Positions 32,380 to 40,586 of a DNA stretch of 50,126 nucleotides are shown here, piece by piece (the first letter of the stretch is position 1; each line of letters opens with the position of its first letter). The position numbers and the translations under genes are program-made. This DNA is from an uncultured Pelagibacteraceae bacterium (lineage in GTDB: Bacteria; Pseudomonadota; Alphaproteobacteria; Pelagibacterales; Pelagibacteraceae). The stretch lies in NCBI GenBank assembly GCA_902628275.1, contig CACOMI010000008.1, positions 1-50,126 of the forward strand, read 5' to 3'. The notes below the pieces were generated by a model that saw nothing but the letters and a program-made list of their open reading frames with translations, searched no databases and was not told where the DNA came from.

Positions 32380-33885
32380 TTAAACTCTTTTTTTACCTTG
32401 AACAACCCTATCAAGTATTAAAGCAACAAATAAAATTGCTACACCTGCTAAAATACCTTGTCCGACATTTGCATATTGAAGTGCTTCTAAAACATCTTGT
32501 CCTAATCCTTTTGCACCGATTAAAGATGCAACTACTACCATTGCTAAACTTAACATTACCGTTTGGTTCACTCCTGCTAAGATAGATGGTGTTGCTAGCG
32601 GTAAATCTACTTTTCTTAATAAATACCATTTAGATGCTCCGTAAGCGATTGCTGCTTCTCTAATTGTTTCAGGCACACCTCTTAATCCTAGAACTGTTAA
32701 TCTCACCACAGGTGTCCCTCCAAAAATCATTGTAATAATTACTGCTGCAACTTTTCCAGTGCCAAAGAATGCGATTACTGGGATCATGAATACAAAGGCC
32801 GGCATTGTTTGCATGAAATCCATTATTGGTCTTATCATTGAATAAAATCTTTGACGTCTTGCACAAAAAATTCCAAGAGGAATTCCAATTACAATACTTA
32901 ACACTGCAGCAGTTCCAAGAAGAGCCAAGGTAGTCATGGCTTTGACCCAAAAACCTAAAAAACCCATGTAACATAAGAATCCTGCTGAATAAATTGCAGC
33001 TCGTGGACCTGCGGCTAGTCCAGTTAAAGTAACTATGGTTGTGATAATTACAATCCATGGAGTTTTTACAAATAATAATTCTAAGAAATCTAGTACTGAT
33101 CTAATTCCAATAGTGATCGCTGTAAATAAAGCGTCTCCTTTTAAAACAGCATAATCAAATATAGTTTCTACCCATTTTATTGAAGTTAATCTTATATCTG
33201 GATGGGTTGGGAAATCATCCATTATAGTAATAACGCCTGGAAAACTATAATGCACAACAGAGAAAAACATAATCACTGCAGCAAAAATTGTACTAGAAAC
33301 AAAGTTCTTAGTTTGCATTCCTGGCCTTATTGTTTTGTCTGACAACCACTCTGAATATCTTTTCTCTAAAATAGAATTAGCTAAAATCCCTTGAACTATT
33401 TTAATTGAAATCAATAAAGCAATACCAAAAATAGTTATCCAAATTGCAGAAGCTTCAATCCTTGCAACTTCATCAATGTATCCCTGCATTGCATCTTCTA
33501 AGGATTTAATGTTACGTTTATAGACATCAACCTTATCTGGATTATTTGTTATAGCTGCTTCTAACTGTTTATTTCTAAATGCAATTGTAGATTCAACTTG
33601 CTTTATTTTTTCAACAGCATCTTTAGTAATATTTCCAAATAAACCTCTTATAATTTGAACAACTGAAAATGTTTCAATTATTAAAAAAGCTAATGCCCAA
33701 TTCCATATATTTCTCATCCCAAACCAAATTGGACCTAGAATTCCTGCGTATAAATTAAATGAAAAAGAGAAAGAAGGTTTGCTTCCAATTTTTTGAAACT
33801 CTTTAATATAATATTCTGGATTTGATTTAACAAAGTCGGTTATTAATTCTGATCTAGTGGGGTTATTAATTTGTTTACTCACCAT
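32380..33885 (-). CDS. proW: glycine betaine/proline-type ABC transporter permease (ProW-like) with N-terminal extension
   Basis: About 501 residues, compared with about 280-350 for typical ProW. The C-terminal 220 residues carry the permease domain with GLRGVPETIREAAIAYGASKWYLL as the ATPase-contact loop (quoted within limits: ETIREAAIAYGASKWYLL). The N-terminal 230 residues contain F.LYAGILGPIWFGMRNIW, a pattern like the membrane-attached DUF2628 type, plus a coiled-coil stretch with two more helices. I start at ATG 33883-33885, within the proV end and preceded by GAGGG at five bases. A GTG two codons upstream has worse spacing. Substrate is probably glycine betaine, proline betaine or DMSP. 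Confidence 0.9.
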   Translation of the reverse strand: MVSKQINNPTRSELITDFVKSNPEYYIKEFQKIGSKPSFSFSFNLYAGILGPIWFGMRNIWNWALAFLIIETFSVVQIIRGLFGNITKDAVEKIKQVESTIAFRNKQLEAAITNNPDKVDVYKRNIKSLEDAMQGYIDEVARIEASAIWITIFGIALLISIKIVQGILANSILEKRYSEWLSDKTIRPGMQTKNFVSSTIFAAVIMFFSVVHYSFPGVITIMDDFPTHPDIRLTSIKWVETIFDYAVLKGDALFTAITIGIRSVLDFLELLFVKTPWIVIITTIVTLTGLAAGPRAAIYSAGFLCYMGFLGFWVKAMTTLALLGTAAVLSIVIGIPLGIFCARRQRFYSMIRPIMDFMQTMPAFVFMIPVIAFFGTGKVAAVIITMIFGGTPVVRLTVLGLRGVPETIREAAIAYGASKWYLLRKVDLPLATPSILAGVNQTVMLSLAMVVVASLIGAKGLGQDVLEALQYANVGQGILAGVAILFVALILDRVVQGKKRV

Positions 33886-34936
33886 CACCACCCTCTATAA
33901 CTGCTTTTAAAAGATCTGATTGCGTTAACACACCTAAGTTATTTTTATTATTATCTTTAACAACCAATGGTCCTTTGCTAGATTTCGATAACTCTATAAG
34001 CTTACTTAATAATTCATTTTCTCCCACACTTTGACTATTTTCATCCAATTTTCCATTAACACTCTCGTAATTCTTAATTGATTGCATGATTGTTTTGGCT
34101 TGAACAACTTTTAGTCTTGAAATTCCTTTTACAAAATCAGCAACATATTCATCTGCAGGACTTACAACTATTTCTTCAGGCGTACCTATTTGGATTACTT
34201 TACCATCTCTCATTATTGCAATTCTGTGACCTACTCTTACTGCTTCATCCAAATCATGAGTAATAAAAACTGTAGTTTTTTTCATTTGTTTTGAAAGTTT
34301 AATGAACTCTGTCTGAAGCTGTCTTCTAATTAGTGGATCTAATGCACTAAAAGGCTCGTCCATTAAAAGAAACTCTGGATCAGCTGCTAGAGCTCTTGCA
34401 AGACCTACCCTTTGTTGCATTCCTCCAGATAATTCGTGAGCAAACTTATTTCCCCAGCCTTGTAGCTCTACAATTTCTAAAATTTTATTTGCAGCATCTA
34501 AACGATCGTTTTTGCTTATACCTCTAATCTCCAAAGGCATTGCGATATTGTCTACAACAGATCTATGAGGCATTAGCGCAAAGTTTTGAAAAACCATTCC
34601 TATCTTTTTATTTCTTAATTCTTGAAGGTTTTCTCTATCTAATCCCATTACATCTTGTCCATTGATCAGTATTTTGCCTGAAGTTGGTTCCAAAAGTCTA
34701 TTAATATGTCTTACTAATGTAGACTTTCCACTTCCAGAAAGTCCCATAACACAAAATATTTCACCTTGTTTAACGTCGAAAGAAACATCAGAAACTCCAA
34801 TTACTGAGTTATAGTTTTCTAAAGCTTCTGTTTTTGAAATTTTTTTATTTTGGATTGCATCTAATGCTTCGTTAGAAGTATTTCCAAATACTTTCCAAAC
34901 ATTTTGAATTTGTATTGCTGAACTCGATGAATCCAT
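33875..34936 (-). CDS. proV: glycine betaine/proline-type ABC transporter ATP-binding protein (ProV-like)
   Basis: A 353-residue ATPase with Walker A GLSGSGKST, Q-loop FQNFALMPHRSV, signature LSGGMQQRVGLARAL, Walker B LLMDEPFSALDPLIR and switch ITHDLDEA. The N-terminal segment before Walker A (about 60 residues) and the C-terminal CBS-like region (VVKDNNKNNLGVLTQSDLLK) are typical of ProV/OpuAA, whose CBS domains sense ionic strength. Here only one CBS-like repeat is evident, so osmotic gating may be reduced. It overlaps proW by 11 bases (start at 33885). A strong hairpin separates it from proX. Confidence 0.93.
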   Translation of the reverse strand: MDSSSSAIQIQNVWKVFGNTSNEALDAIQNKKISKTEALENYNSVIGVSDVSFDVKQGEIFCVMGLSGSGKSTLVRHINRLLEPTSGKILINGQDVMGLDRENLQELRNKKIGMVFQNFALMPHRSVVDNIAMPLEIRGISKNDRLDAANKILEIVELQGWGNKFAHELSGGMQQRVGLARALAADPEFLLMDEPFSALDPLIRRQLQTEFIKLSKQMKKTTVFITHDLDEAVRVGHRIAIMRDGKVIQIGTPEEIVVSPADEYVADFVKGISRLKVVQAKTIMQSIKNYESVNGKLDENSQSVGENELLSKLIELSKSSKGPLVVKDNNKNNLGVLTQSDLLKAVIEGGDGE

Positions 34937-34954
34937 TTTTGTCTTTTATTATAG

Positions 34955-34990
34955 GAAAATATACTCGGCAATCTTAAATTGCCGAGTATA
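34955..34990 (-). terminator. hairpin between proX and proV (partial terminator)
   Basis: Plus strand TATACTCGGCAA (34960-34971) pairs perfectly with TTGCCGAGTATA (34979-34990), a 12-bp stem with a 7-base loop. On the minus transcript it is followed by UUUUCC. It lies 19 bases before the proV start, so transcripts reaching proV must read through. It is the fourth such hairpin after a binding-protein gene in this window. Confidence 0.82.
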
Positions 34991-35004
34991 AATTTTGATT
35001 TAGA

Positions 35005-35967
35005 TTATAGTCCTAACCAACCGTCTACAGTTGATTTATTTGCTTCCATCCAAGCTCTTGCAACATCAGCAGGATCTTTTTTCTCAACTGAAACTGCATA
35101 AGCCATTGCAGAAACATCATCAGCAGTTAATTGAAAATTCTTAAAGAATTCTACAATCGCTGGTGATTGACTCTCTAGAGAAGTTGCCCAACCGATTTGA
35201 ATTTGCTTTAGAGCATCTTTTGATGCAACATAAGATTTCTTGTACCAGTCAGCATCTGCTTTAGGTTGAATCATTTTATATTTTGCAGGATCATATTTTG
35301 GTTCTGTTAACATCACTACGTCAGCCATTCCCCAAATTGCATGTGGCTTGTAACAGTAAAACGCATATCCCTCGTTTTTTTTAATAGAGTCAAGAACTCT
35401 TGCATTTTTAACTGCTTCAGCAGCTCTGACTGCTTCGATACCAGCATCATATAAACCATAGTCTCTTAATTTAACTTGGTTTACATTTGCAGAAGCCCAA
35501 CCATCAGCACCAATCCAAAACTCACCTTTACCATTTCCATCGCTGTCCATTGCTTTAACAACTTCAGGTCTTGCTAAGTCTTCAATTGCTGTAATATTCA
35601 TTTTTTTTGCAAACTGTTGTGAAACACAATACCCTTGGTTTCCTTCGTAAGGTTTGCTACTTAATTTTAAAGTTCCTTTAGGAACTAAATCATTTGTATA
35701 TGCTTCTTGGTTTGGTAACCAAATGTCAGGGTGCACATCAATTTCACCTTTTCCTCTATCAATCGCTGCATATATTGCAGTATTGTTTCCTGGAACTAGC
35801 TCAGCTTCACCACCCATTTTATCAGTAACAACCGCTGCTAATAAATTTGCAATAGCTGTTGCACCTGTCCAACCCGGATCTCCGATTTTAACTTTTTCTG
35901 CTTGAGCAGAAAACATTGCTAAAATTGAAATTAATCCAGCTACAAGTGTAGTTTTAATTATTCGCAT
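35005..35967 (-). CDS. proX: glycine betaine/proline-type ABC transporter substrate-binding protein (ProX-like)
   Basis: A 320-residue periplasmic protein with a signal peptide cleaved near SAQA-EKVKIG (residue 23). The start of the mature part, GDPGWTGATAIANLL, is the OpuAC/ProX pattern. The segments DVHPDIWLPNQEAY and CYKPHAIWGMADV hold the tryptophans that can cage the quaternary ammonium head of betaines. It delivers glycine betaine or a related methylated compound (proline betaine, DMSP) to ProVW. The ATG follows AGGAGATAAA. The promoter at 35995-36024 overlaps a palindrome. Confidence 0.92.
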   Translation of the reverse strand: MRIIKTTLVAGLISILAMFSAQAEKVKIGDPGWTGATAIANLLAAVVTDKMGGEAELVPGNNTAIYAAIDRGKGEIDVHPDIWLPNQEAYTNDLVPKGTLKLSSKPYEGNQGYCVSQQFAKKMNITAIEDLARPEVVKAMDSDGNGKGEFWIGADGWASANVNQVKLRDYGLYDAGIEAVRAAEAVKNARVLDSIKKNEGYAFYCYKPHAIWGMADVVMLTEPKYDPAKYKMIQPKADADWYKKSYVASKDALKQIQIGWATSLESQSPAIVEFFKNFQLTADDVSAMAYAVSVEKKDPADVARAWMEANKSTVDGWLGL

Positions 35968-35989
35968 TTTATCTCCTATTAAATTTAAA

Positions 35990-36024
35990 ATTTAAGTCTA
36001 ACTTAAATCTTCGAATTGTGTCAA
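35990..36024 (-). promoter_or_regulatory. proX promoter with palindromic operator over the -10
   Basis: On the minus strand TTGACA (36019-36024), an 18-base spacer and TAGACT (35995-36000) form a promoter about 28 bases before the proX ATG. The perfect inverted repeat ATTTAAGT-CTA-ACTTAAAT (35990-36008, plus strand) covers the -10 box. This is the usual site for a repressor. No regulator gene is adjacent. Confidence 0.6.
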
Positions 36025-36046
36025 AGGAAATCAGAAATTAAAATAA

Positions 36047-36820
36047 TTAAATATTTTTGATAAATTCTATAATATTTTTTGATACTTCATGTGGTGCCTC
36101 GATAAGAAAAGAGTGCTTATATTTAGGCAAAATAACTAGTTTTGAGTTTTTAAGTTCATTTGCCATTTTTTTATTATGCTCTGGACTACAACCAGCATCA
36201 TTTTCTCCAGTCATTAGCAAACAAGGTGATGACAAATTTTTCAACCAAGAAATCATTTCAGTATTTGCATAAATTTTAAAAACATTAAGAAAAACCTCAG
36301 GATCTGTATCAACAACTTGTTTTAACCTGTTTTTTACTAAATCAGGATTTTCACTAATAAATTTATCTGTGAACCATCTTGTTGTAAGTTTTTGGAGTGT
36401 AGGCTCAATTCCAATACTCTCCATTTCACTAATTATTTTCAATACATTATTTCTATCATCTTCAGAGCGACCAGCAACAGTTGAAAGTAAACCCACTGAT
36501 AATACTCTATCTGGAAATTTTTTTGCATAAGCAGGTGCGATCATACCTCCTAAAGAGTGGCCGATAAAATGACCTTTTTCGATATTTGTTTTTTCTCTTA
36601 TTTTTTCAAGGTCCAAAACTAAATCATCTAAAGTAAAATTTTTATTTGTAACAGGAGAATTTCCATGACCTCGTAAGTCGTATGTAATTACTGTAAAATA
36701 TTTAGAAAGTTCAGATATCATGAAACGCCAAGCATTCTTTGCAGCTCCTATTCCATGAGTTAAAAATAAGGCAGGACCTGATCCTTGAACAGAAAAATCA
36801 CAATCAATTGCATTAGACAT
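36047..36820 (-). CDS. alpha/beta hydrolase
   Basis: A 257-residue alpha/beta-fold hydrolase. The oxyanion segment is LTHGIGAAKNAW. The nucleophile elbow GHSLGG is near residue 97. The acid appears as the aspartate in LMTGENDAGCSPEHN, and the histidine lies in KYKHSFLIEAP near residue 240. The pattern resembles 3-oxoadipate enol-lactonase or BioH/haloperoxidase-like enzymes, but specificity cannot be set. It lies six bases downstream of the luciferase-like monooxygenase on the same strand. The two may act in sequence on an oxygenated intermediate, such as lactone or ester opening after an oxidation (inference). Confidence 0.9.
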   Translation of the reverse strand: MSNAIDCDFSVQGSGPALFLTHGIGAAKNAWRFMISELSKYFTVITYDLRGHGNSPVTNKNFTLDDLVLDLEKIREKTNIEKGHFIGHSLGGMIAPAYAKKFPDRVLSVGLLSTVAGRSEDDRNNVLKIISEMESIGIEPTLQKLTTRWFTDKFISENPDLVKNRLKQVVDTDPEVFLNVFKIYANTEMISWLKNLSSPCLLMTGENDAGCSPEHNKKMANELKNSKLVILPKYKHSFLIEAPHEVSKNIIEFIKNI

Positions 36821-36826
36821 ATAAAA

Positions 36827-37861
36827 TTAAGCAACTTGATATTTTGAATTTTTAAAATATGGGATTATCTCTTCACTTATTTTATGCATTGACTCTAAAA
36901 TTTCATTTTGTTCCTGACCAAAGCTTGAACTAATAATAAATTCATCTACACCAGCCTCAGCATAAATACTTAACTTATCAATTAATTCATTTACAGTGCA
37001 AATAAGTAAATTTTCTCTCATTTCTTCAAAACTTTGTTTTCTAGGTAAAGGTACAATATTTCCATTTTTAACTTTACCAGGTCCTATAAACATATTGTCA
37101 AACCGTTTATAATATTCGTAAGCAAGTCTATTTTTTTTTTCTACATCATCTTGATCTTTTGCAACGAACATCATTCTTTGCATCGAGAGTTTTAATAATT
37201 TTCCTTTTTCTCCCAATTCTTCACATCCCTCTTTAAAAGCATTTACTCGCTCCATTAAAAGTTCTTTAGTACCTGATAAAACAGTGGACTGTACGTGAAA
37301 ACCTCTTGATGCTGCACTTTTTATACTTCTAGGATCCATTGCAGCTATCATTATAGGAACAGGCTGGGTAATAGGTCTAGGCATAATTGTTAACGTATCA
37401 AAATTATAATATTTACCTTTAAAAGACACTTCCTCCTCAGCTAACAATTTTTGAAGCACTTCCAATGACTCAATAAATTTTTCTTTCGATTGTTCTATAG
37501 GTGTGCCTAATCTTTCCATTTCCCAAGGGAAAGCACCTCTGGCTACTCCTAAAATCAGTCTTCCATCTGTTAAGATGTCTGCAGTTGAAACCTCTCCAGC
37601 GTATGTTCTCATATCATGTAGAGGTAAAACTGCTACACTTGTTGATAATGAAATATTTTTTGTTAAAGAAGCAATTTTAACTGCCATTTGTAATGGTGAT
37701 GGCATCATAAGTAAATTTATTAGATGGTGTTCAGGAATTGAAACAGTTTTATAGCCAAGTTTCTCGGCTAAAATAGATTGATCAACCATATTTTGAAAAT
37801 GAATTTTGGATCCTACGTTAGGATCTGGCATATAACTTGTTAAGAAATGATTAAAATCCAT
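36827..37861 (-). CDS. luciferase-like flavin monooxygenase
   Basis: A 344-residue protein of the bacterial luciferase-like (LLM) fold. Seen are the N-terminal strand-helix SILAEKLGYKTVSIPEHHLIN and the segment DGRLILGVARGAFPWEMERLG. A later VPIMIAAMDPRSIKSAASRG corresponds to the flavin-binding part of the TIM barrel. The family uses reduced FMN or F420 with oxygen to oxidise small organic substrates. No ribosome site precedes the ATG; a 20-bp palindrome and a good -10 box lie directly upstream, so the mRNA may be nearly leaderless. The hydrolase downstream is in the same operon. Confidence 0.9.
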   Translation of the reverse strand: MDFNHFLTSYMPDPNVGSKIHFQNMVDQSILAEKLGYKTVSIPEHHLINLLMMPSPLQMAVKIASLTKNISLSTSVAVLPLHDMRTYAGEVSTADILTDGRLILGVARGAFPWEMERLGTPIEQSKEKFIESLEVLQKLLAEEEVSFKGKYYNFDTLTIMPRPITQPVPIMIAAMDPRSIKSAASRGFHVQSTVLSGTKELLMERVNAFKEGCEELGEKGKLLKLSMQRMMFVAKDQDDVEKKNRLAYEYYKRFDNMFIGPGKVKNGNIVPLPRKQSFEEMRENLLICTVNELIDKLSIYAEAGVDEFIISSSFGQEQNEILESMHKISEEIIPYFKNSKYQVA

Positions 37862-37862
37862 T

Positions 37863-37895
37863 ACATAAGTATATACTTATGTTTGATTAATCAAA
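37863..37895 (-). promoter_or_regulatory. two adjacent palindromes upstream of the monooxygenase gene
   Basis: ACATAAGTATATACTTATGT (37863-37882) is a perfect 20-bp palindrome ending one base before the start codon. TTGATTAATCAA (37883-37894) is a second perfect palindrome, and the two centres are 16 bp apart. The minus strand contains TATACT, a good -10 box, within the first palindrome. Transcription from it would start at or very near the ATG. The arrangement suggests a repressor operator overlapping a leaderless promoter (inference). Confidence 0.6.
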
Positions 37896-37941
37896 ATAAT
37901 ATTAATTTAAAATCTTTATTCTATCTAGTTATTAACAAGAT

Positions 37942-38352
37942 TTAGTCAGGATTAGAAGTGAGCGTCTTAATTTCTAATATATTTTCATTTGGATCTTTTA
38001 CAAAGAAAGTCTCTTGCTCATATTTTGTACCTTTAAATCTCAAGTATGGCTCATCATAATATTTAGTGCCGCTATCTTTCAACCTTTGTTTTAAAGCATC
38101 AAAATCTTTTCTTGATAAATGAACACCAAAGTGAGGGACAGACACATTACCCATATCAACGTCATGTCTTTCACTGTCTAATTTATGCTCACTTTTATGA
38201 AGGGTAAGCTCATTACCCCAAAAATCAACATCAGCCCATTCTTGAGCTGAATTATCAAGTCTACATCCTAGAGTTTCACTATAAAACTTTTTTGCAAGTT
38301 CTAGATCACCACATGGAATAGCTAAATGAAAACAGTTAGTATTTTTATACAT
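37942..38352 (-). CDS. VOC-family (glyoxalase/bleomycin-resistance fold) protein
   Basis: A 136-residue protein with the paired beta-alpha-beta modules of the vicinal oxygen chelate fold. The first module has FHLAIPCGDLELAKKFYSETL. The second has VPHFGVHLSRKDFDALKQRL and ends FFVKDPNENILEIKTL. Metal-ligand candidates are His8 in the first strand, His64 or the later His in FGVHLS, and the glutamate in ILEIKT. It may be a dioxygenase, a lyase or a drug-binding protein; the closest functional group cannot be fixed. A clear ribosome site (AGAGG) and a sigma-70 promoter lie upstream. Confidence 0.88.
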   Translation of the reverse strand: MYKNTNCFHLAIPCGDLELAKKFYSETLGCRLDNSAQEWADVDFWGNELTLHKSEHKLDSERHDVDMGNVSVPHFGVHLSRKDFDALKQRLKDSGTKYYDEPYLRFKGTKYEQETFFVKDPNENILEIKTLTSNPD

Positions 38353-38381
38353 TTAAACCTCTTTAATTTGAGTCAATACTT

Positions 38382-38411
38382 ACTATATAAGGCATATTAT
38401 TTTTTAATCAA
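38382..38411 (-). promoter_or_regulatory. promoter for the VOC gene
   Basis: On the minus strand TTGATT (38406-38411), an 18-base spacer and TATAGT (38382-38387) form a good sigma-70 pair. It lies about 30 bases before the ATG, with AGAGG just upstream of the start. It sits in the 81-base gap shared with the divergent cysE gene. Confidence 0.5.
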
Positions 38412-38433
38412 CAGGCACCAAAATAACTAAAAA

Positions 38434-39012
38434 ATGAGTGATTTTTTACAATCAATAATTGATAGAGATCCAGCTGCAAAATCTAAGTTAAGTTTAATTT
38501 TAACTTACCCAGGTGTAAAAGCTGTTTTCTTCCATAGAATAGCAAATTTTTTTAGTACAGCTAAATTTCATCTTTTAGCAAGAATCATATCTCAACTTTC
38601 AAGATTTTTAACTGGTATTGAAATTCATCCAAATGCAAAGATTGGAAAAAATTTATTTATAGATCATGGAATGGGTGTGGTTATTGGAGAGACTTCAGAT
38701 ATTGGGGATAATGTTACTATCTATCATATGGTTACGTTAGGTGGAATAGCGCCAAGTATTAACTCAGATAATCAACGTAATATAAAAAGACATCCTACTA
38801 TAAGAGAAGATGTCGTAATTGGTTCTGGTGCACAAGTATTAGGTCCGGTTGTGGTTGGTAGAGGAGCAAGAATTGGAGCAAACGCAGTAATTACAAAAGA
38901 TGTTGCTGAAAATTCAGTAATGGTTGGAATACCTGCTAGAAGTGTTGGAATTGCTGATAGTGAATTTAAACCTTATGGTATTACGCCTGATAGTGATAAC
39001 AAATCAGATTAA
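38434..39012 (+). CDS. cysE: serine O-acetyltransferase
   Basis: A 192-residue protein, the short bacterial form of serine acetyltransferase. The N-terminal helices carry [11 protein letters not shown]. The left-handed beta-helix with hexapeptide repeats begins at [19 protein letters not shown], with the catalytic HG pair, and continues through [23 protein letters not shown]. The C terminus after AIVPARS-like GIPARSVG is acidic. It makes O-acetylserine from serine and acetyl-CoA. Its TAA overlaps the cysK ATG by one base (TAATG), which shows coupled production of the two cysteine synthase partners. Confidence 0.94.
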   Translation: MSDFLQSIIDRDPAAKSKLSLILTYPGVKAVFFHRIANFFSTAKFHLLARIISQLSRFLTGIEIHPNAKIGKNLFIDHGMGVVIGETSDIGDNVTIYHMVTLGGIAPSINSDNQRNIKRHPTIREDVVIGSGAQVLGPVVVGRGARIGANAVITKDVAENSVMVGIPARSVGIADSEFKPYGITPDSDNKSD

Positions 39013-40013
39013 TGAATAACATACAAAATGATTTTATATCTGGGATAGGTAATACACCTTTAATTAAATTAAGAGCAGCCTCAGAAATTACAGGATGTAA
39101 TATTTACGGAAAAGCAGAATTTTTAAATCCAGGTGGATCTGTAAAAGATAGAGCGGCACTTGCTTTAATAAAAGATGCTCAAGAAAAAAAATTAATTGCT
39201 AAAGGTGGAACAGTTGTAGAGGGAACCGCAGGTAATACTGGTATTGGTCTTGGTCTACTAGGTAACTCCCTAGGTTACAAAACTATTATCGTAATGAATG
39301 ATAATCAAACTCAAGAAAAAAAAGATTTATTAACAAATCTTGGGGCTGAACTAAAACTAGTGCCTCCAAAACCTTATAAAGATGATAATAATTTTGTAAA
39401 AGTAGCAGCAAGGCTAGCTGACGAATTAAGACCAACTAATAACAATGGTGTTATTTGGGCCAATCAATTTGATAATACAGCCAATGCAAGAGGTCATTAC
39501 GAAAGTACTGGTCAAGAAATTTGGGAACAAACCGATGGTAAAGTAGATGGATTTATTTGTTCCTCTGGAACTGGTGGAACAATTTCTGGTGTCAGTAATG
39601 CACTTAAAGAAAAAAATAAAAATATAAAAATTTATTTGTCTGATCCAAAAGGATCTGCACTTTATAATTATATTAAACATGGTGAACTAAAATCTGAAGG
39701 TGGTTCTATTACTGAAGGGATCGGATCAAGTAGAGTTACTGCAAATTTTAAGAATGCAAAGATAGATGATGCTTATTCAATTGATGATCATGAAGCTTTG
39801 CCAATTTTATATGACTTGATACAAAACGAAGGATTAAGTCTTGGAACTAGTTGTGGAATTAATATTGCTGGTGCAATAAGAATGGGTAAAGAACTAGGAC
39901 CAGGAAAAACAATAGTTACAATTCTTTGTGATAGAAGTGATAAATACGCAACAAAAATGTTTAATAAAAAATTCCTAGAGGAAAAGGGTTTACCAATACC
40001 TAATTGGTTTTAA
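39012..40013 (+). CDS. cysK: cysteine synthase A family protein (O-acetylserine sulfhydrylase)
   Basis: A 333-residue beta-family PLP enzyme. Landmarks are GNTPLIKLR, GGSVKDRAALALI with the Schiff-base lysine (about residue 43), GTAGNTGIGLGLLG for the substrate carboxylate, and SGTGGTISGVSNALKEKN for the PLP phosphate. It condenses O-acetylserine with sulfide to give cysteine. The usual CysK phrase is TSGNTG; here it is TAGNTG, a minor change seen in some cystathionine synthase-like members. Pairing with cysE supports the cysteine role. It overlaps the convergent gene at 40010 by four bases. Confidence 0.93.
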   Translation: MNNIQNDFISGIGNTPLIKLRAASEITGCNIYGKAEFLNPGGSVKDRAALALIKDAQEKKLIAKGGTVVEGTAGNTGIGLGLLGNSLGYKTIIVMNDNQTQEKKDLLTNLGAELKLVPPKPYKDDNNFVKVAARLADELRPTNNNGVIWANQFDNTANARGHYESTGQEIWEQTDGKVDGFICSSGTGGTISGVSNALKEKNKNIKIYLSDPKGSALYNYIKHGELKSEGGSITEGIGSSRVTANFKNAKIDDAYSIDDHEALPILYDLIQNEGLSLGTSCGINIAGAIRMGKELGPGKTIVTILCDRSDKYATKMFNKKFLEEKGLPIPNWF

Positions 40014-40423
40014 TAAATTTTATCTGCTAAACCGTAACAAAGTATTCCACTAAGAAGTGTTAAGACACCTGGAGCGATTATTCCTTCATTTGAAGTTTTT
40101 TCCGTATGACCTAATTTATTAATTTTGATTGTATAAATTCCAACTAGGAATGCACATACGTTTTGAGCAAATACTAAATTAAAAAAACCCCAGGTTCCCT
40201 GTAAACCTTCAGGTCTTATAAAACCTATCCATACAGCCATAACAATTGCACCTATGAATAACGATCCAAAAAATCTAGTCATACCTGCACCAGTATCGTC
40301 TATCTGAAATTTATCTAAAAATTTTTTAGTAGCAAATACGCATTGATAGGCGTAAGCAGCAAAAATTAAAAAATGAACAATGAAGATTATTAAATAAATA
40401 ATACTTCCAAATTTTTCAATCAT
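40010..40423 (-). CDS. small four-helix membrane protein, unknown
   Basis: A 137-residue protein with four predicted membrane helices, around residues 7-29, 50-67, 80-100 and 115-134. The loop KKFLDKFQIDDTGAGMTRFFG and a GIYTIKINKLG turn are conserved-looking, but I cannot assign a family. It begins with ATG at 40421-40423, 163 bases from the divergent gene at 40587. The GC content and codon use match the neighbours, so there is no sign of transfer. Confidence 0.75.
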   Translation of the reverse strand: MIEKFGSIIYLIIFIVHFLIFAAYAYQCVFATKKFLDKFQIDDTGAGMTRFFGSLFIGAIVMAVWIGFIRPEGLQGTWGFFNLVFAQNVCAFLVGIYTIKINKLGHTEKTSNEGIIAPGVLTLLSGILCYGLADKIY

Positions 40424-40586
40424 AAGTAGACATTATCAATTTTAAAACACAATTGATACAACTCAAAATACTTGTTTTATTTGATAAATTATAAAGTGCA
40501 TATCTGTCACGCTAAGAAAATAATTATAACCTATATAGTGAAATTTTAAATCTAATCTTTATTAAAAATTTAACTTAAGGGAAAGA

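Noticed and set aside
40424..40586. Riboswitch or structured RNA upstream of the small-protein operon
   Set aside because: I looked for SAM, glycine and other known SAR11 riboswitch cores and saw none here or in the other gaps; a covariance-model scan would be decisive.
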